Assembly: GCA_040386975.1 (NCBI GenBank) | Contig: JAZKEO010000007.1 | Location: forward strand, 1-64,000 | Length of the DNA stretch: 64,000 nt | Reading direction: 5' to 3' | Source: M2408 sp040386975 | Lineage (GTDB): Bacteria > Bacteroidota > Bacteroidia > Flavobacteriales_D > Crocinitomicaceae | Notes under the pieces: model-generated | The model's input: the letters and a program-made list of their open reading frames with translations, nothing else | Databases searched by the model: none | Told to the model about the DNA's origin: nothing | In this document: positions 60,859 through 64,000 of the stretch, one piece after another | How positions within the stretch are numbered: the first letter of the stretch is position 1 | How the letters are laid out: each line of letters starts with the position of its first letter | Translations under genes and position numbers: made by a program

Positions 60859-63800
60859 TTACTTGTAATTTTTTGTCAGTTTTGCATCTTGTGTTTCCTT
60901 TTGCCACACAAATTCAGATGATGGTTCTCCGTTTTTTGAATACGTTAATCCGCTCAAAGATTGTGTTCTGATGTAGATTTGTCCGTGACCTTTTTTCACA
61001 ACAACACGTCGAGTAATAACAGCAACAAGTAAGCCATCTTCATCATTTTGATTGAAAACTTCTTGTGAAACTCCTTCAGGATAAAGTGTCCCTAATTCAT
61101 TAGCAACTTTGTCATCATACTTAACTTCTTTGCTTGATATTTTGCTTAAAAGTACTTGAGCATTTGTTAAACTTTCTGTTTTTGTTAGATCCTCTTTGTT
61201 TTTCTCTGAAGAAATGGTGTTCGAAACATTTTGTACACCAGAAATATTCTCATCAACTTTTTTAGCTTTTTCGGTATTTTGTTTTAAAATTGTTTTTTCA
61301 GAATTATTGACACCATCTAATGTGTTTTGCCTTTGTAAATCATCACTTTCAATTCTCTCGTTTGTCGCGATAACAGCTTTTTTATCGATACCATCAATGT
61401 CAGCATTCATTTTTTGTGAACTCAAAGTTTCTTGTTGTTCTGCAATGACTGTATTTTGTTCGACTTTAGTAATGTTTCCTTGGTTTTGAAGTGCTTTTAC
61501 TACGTTTTTGTTATATTCAACACGTGTATTTTCGTTGATTTTATTTTCACCAGTTTTTAGACCTTCTACATTCTCTTGACGATTTACATCTTGTTCAGTT
61601 GGAAGTTTGTTTATTTGTGATTGTTTGTTATTCAAAATTTTATCTGAAGCTAAACTTTTTTCTACCAATTTTGTATTTTGGTCTAAATCACTTTGAACTA
61701 TTTTTTTATCTATCGTTTTTACTTTCTCACTGTTGTTTCCGTAAACTTTATTTTCTTCATTTGTTTTCGCAGCACGACCTTTATCTTCTCCTTCAAGTTT
61801 TACAGATAAATTTAAAATGCTAGTGCTTTCTTCTGTAGTACTTTTGTAATCGTTTGCACTGATGTTTTTGTTTGTCGTTTTTACTTGTTCTTCAATTACC
61901 TTTCGTGATTCGAAGTCATCAATAACTTTTTCGTCAATTTGTTTACTTTTTTTGGATAAATCATTTTGACTATCTAAATTTTGAGAATAAGAAACGTTAT
62001 TTTGAATTGTATTTTGTGTTTCATTATTCTGTTGAACTGTTTTGACTTTTTCCGTATTGTCTGTATAAACTAATTCAGATTTAGAATAAATTTGAGCATT
62101 TTCGCTTGTGATATTTTTTACTTGTTCTGCATTGTTTAAGCTTTCGTTGTATTTCAGAGTTTGTGCTTCAGTTTCACTCGTTGAAATAGATTTATTGCTG
62201 TTTTGAACAGTTTCTACAGTACCTTGTCTGTTTTCATCACCATCAACATAATTTTCACTGTTTTTTTTCTCTATTGTAGAAATTTCATTTGCTGTAGTAA
62301 GTAATTCTTCGGTTTTTGTTTCAACAGATTCTGTGGTTTTATCCTGAATTTTATCTTTTTTATTTTTTAATTTACCTTCTCTTTTACTTTTTCGTGTATT
62401 TTGATCTTTTATTAATTGCTCATTTACTTTAGCAATATCTTCCGTTGTTGGAATGCCAAGATTAGCCAATGGTCCTGCAGGCTGAATAACTACTGGATTT
62501 AGAATACGTTCGATTTCTTTTAACTTGTCTTTCGGGTATGAATCACTTGATTTTAATGAGATTGCTCTCTCATATAATTCTTTTGCTTTTTCATAATCTT
62601 TTGAGTCAAAATAACCATCTGCTTTATTGATTATTTTATTGTATTGAATGTCCTCGTCTGGTTTGTTTTTAATATTTTTGATACATTTATCGTATTTCTT
62701 CTTAGTGTCAAAATCATTTTTCAATTTCAAAGCTTTTTCATAAGAATCTTTTGCTTCAGACCATTTATCTTGTGCGAATAAGGCATCACCTTCTTTTACT
62801 AAATTGTTAAACTCAGCATCAGCTTGATTGTTTTTTTCATTGTCAATTAATTGCTGAACTTCTGAGATTTTAGCTAAAGCATTTTTATCATTGGCTTTAA
62901 CTCCCAAAGCATTTTTAAATTCAGTCAAAGCGGTAGAGTAATCTTTCGAGTTTTGTGCAGCATTTCCTTTTGACATGTAGTCAGCGTACATCTTTTCTGC
63001 CTGTGAACCTGATAGTTCTTTTGCCTTTAAGTCTTCAATTTCTTTGATTCTTTTTGAAGGAAGTAACTCTGACGGTTTTAAATTTTTAGCATCATTCAAA
63101 AGCGAAATAGCTTTGTCGTATTCTTTTGATTTTACAGCCAATTCAGCCTCTGATATTTTATTTTTATAAGTATTTTCCTTATCTAAACTTCCTTTTTTTG
63201 CGTCTTCTTCAGCTTTGATTAAAGCATCAATTTCTTTTAGTTTATTTTTTGGAATTGCATCATTTGGATCAAGTTTGATAGCACGATTGTACATGTCTTT
63301 TGCTTTTGTCCAATCTTTTTCATCAATGGCTTTTTGACCTGCATTTAAAATTTTCTGATATTGTGCAAATGCCTCACCTTTAGCGACATCCTCTGATAAT
63401 CTCTTTGCTTCGTTAGCTTTGTTTACAGGTTCTTTTTCGCTAGGTTTAATTGCTAATGCCTGATTGTATGCCTCGATAGCCTTAGTGTAATTTTTCGCAG
63501 ACAAAAACTCATCCCCTTTTTTCATTGCTTCGTTATACTTCTTGTCTGTTTCAGCTTGGGAAGAATTAGCCAGTTTTTTCACCTCTAATTCTTTTATTTT
63601 TGCTGTCGGAATGGCTTCGTTAGGTTTTAATTTTAAGGCTTCTTTGTATTTTAAAATACTGGCATCAATATTTGAATTTTCTAAAGATTTTGCTTCTTCA
63701 ATTGTTTTGCTATAAAGTTGCTCAGCGCCTAATTTTGCATTTTCTTTTTCAATTTCCGCGTCAATTTCTTTTAATTTAACATCAATCTCCCCATCTGCTT

Positions 63801-64000
63801 TATATGATTTTGCTTCTAAAAGTGTTTGTTTTGCTTCAGTCCATTTTTTTGCTTGCATCAAACTCAAACCTTTTGTTTTCAGTTCGTTGAATTTTTTAAG
63901 TTTGTCAGCTTCAGAATTATTTGATGCAATTTTGGCATTTATTTCTGCAATTTTTGTTGTGGCTTCAGAGTTAGTTGCATCAAGTGCTAAAACATCTTGG
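60859..64000 (-). CDS. Large TPR-repeat protein with a conserved C-terminal module, partial at window edge
   Basis: The frame stays open to the right edge; no real start is in the window (the first TTG at 63867 is internal). The visible 1047 residues start with about a dozen degenerate TPR/HAT-like repeats (pattern YxxAIxLxPxDxxPKxKLKEIEAL, about every 60-75 residues, to about 62450). A low-complexity region rich in Asn, Glu, Lys, Thr and Ser follows (62400-61100). A compact C-terminal domain includes LYPEGVSQEVFNQ, VVVKKGHGQIYIRTQSLSG and YSKNGEPSSEFVWQKET. I recall this module ending other large Bacteroidota proteins but know no function for it. Confidence 0.8.
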   Translation of the reverse strand, partial: QDVLALDATNSEATTKIAEINAKIASNNSEADKLKKFNELKTKGLSLMQAKKWTEAKQTLLEAKSYKADGEIDVKLKEIDAEIEKENAKLGAEQLYSKTIEEAKSLENSNIDASILKYKEALKLKPNEAIPTAKIKELEVKKLANSSQAETDKKYNEAMKKGDEFLSAKNYTKAIEAYNQALAIKPSEKEPVNKANEAKRLSEDVAKGEAFAQYQKILNAGQKAIDEKDWTKAKDMYNRAIKLDPNDAIPKNKLKEIDALIKAEEDAKKGSLDKENTYKNKISEAELAVKSKEYDKAISLLNDAKNLKPSELLPSKRIKEIEDLKAKELSGSQAEKMYADYMSKGNAAQNSKDYSTALTEFKNALGVKANDKNALAKISEVQQLIDNEKNNQADAEFNNLVKEGDALFAQDKWSEAKDSYEKALKLKNDFDTKKKYDKCIKNIKNKPDEDIQYNKIINKADGYFDSKDYEKAKELYERAISLKSSDSYPKDKLKEIERILNPVVIQPAGPLANLGIPTTEDIAKVNEQLIKDQNTRKSKREGKLKNKKDKIQDKTTESVETKTEELLTTANEISTIEKKNSENYVDGDENRQGTVETVQNSNKSISTSETEAQTLKYNESLNNAEQVKNITSENAQIYSKSELVYTDNTEKVKTVQQNNETQNTIQNNVSYSQNLDSQNDLSKKSKQIDEKVIDDFESRKVIEEQVKTTNKNISANDYKSTTEESTSILNLSVKLEGEDKGRAAKTNEENKVYGNNSEKVKTIDKKIVQSDLDQNTKLVEKSLASDKILNNKQSQINKLPTEQDVNRQENVEGLKTGENKINENTRVEYNKNVVKALQNQGNITKVEQNTVIAEQQETLSSQKMNADIDGIDKKAVIATNERIESDDLQRQNTLDGVNNSEKTILKQNTEKAKKVDENISGVQNVSNTISSEKNKEDLTKTESLTNAQVLLSKISSKEVKYDDKVANELGTLYPEGVSQEVFNQNDEDGLLVAVITRRVVVKKGHGQIYIRTQSLSGLTYSKNGEPSSEFVWQKETQDAKLTKNYK

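Noticed and set aside
60859..63867. Start of the TPR protein at the internal TTG (63867)
   Set aside because: The frame continues upstream with TPR-like sequence to the right edge, so the true start is outside the window.
1..64000. CRISPR array, phage or insertion sequence
   Set aside because: No evenly spaced direct repeats, transposase, integrase or phage structural genes are visible.

Overview
The window is a low-GC, gene-dense stretch of a Bacteroidota chromosome, most likely order Flavobacteriales. A gliding or particle-attached relative of the Crocinitomicaceae (Fluviicola-like) is my inference, not something the sequence proves. The evidence is type IX secretion (T9SS) and gliding genes (porU, a porP/sprF homologue, gldJ), several proteins ending in T9SS type A sorting domains, promoters of the Bacteroidota form TTG-N19-TAnnTTTG, and near absence of Shine-Dalgarno sites. 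No phage, insertion sequence, CRISPR array or rRNA operon is visible. No stretch above 300 bases lacks a gene.

Layout. 1-5.9 kb: the T9SS/gliding locus, with porU (cut by the left edge) divergent from porP/sprF and gldJ. 5.9-14.3 kb: housekeeping genes (murF, kup, bioB, bioF, ffh, ispH). 14.5-17.8 kb: a Glu/Leu-type dehydrogenase followed by a two-component pair. 18-22.7 kb: nhaD, then exbB-exbD-tonB-folC. 22.7-25 kb: tRNA-Val, a Crp/Fnr regulator, a large palindrome, a probable Crp/Fnr operator, two related small alpha/beta-barrel proteins and a cupin. 25-29.5 kb: purine and nucleoside salvage (xdhC, guanine deaminase, yhhQ, pnuC) and lnt. 29.7-37.3 kb: secreted proteins, including an S41 protease, a cupredoxin with T9SS tail, and a four-gene set of CxxCH proteins around an outer-membrane barrel. 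37.4-42.8 kb: an exported extradiol dioxygenase-like protein, an ECF sigma/FecR pair, an exported truncated haemoglobin, tatD and a bacilliredoxin. 43-47.6 kb: aspS, an HD phosphohydrolase and small unknowns. 47.7-64 kb, all on the minus strand: a TPR protein (cut by the right edge), a small membrane protein, mpl, a sugar transferase, wza, wzc and a 2272-residue T9SS adhesin.

How it fits together. Much of the window serves the cell surface: T9SS machinery and its cargo, lipoprotein maturation (Lnt), TonB energisation, capsule export and peptidoglycan recycling. The two most interesting undescribed candidates are the haem/porin gene set at 33.9-37.3 kb, which could form an electron conduit or haem-handling complex across the outer membrane, and the Crp/Fnr module at 22.9-24.9 kb, where a perfect TTGAC-N4-GTCAA palindrome sits at a class II activator position in front of paired cytosolic and exported paralogues.
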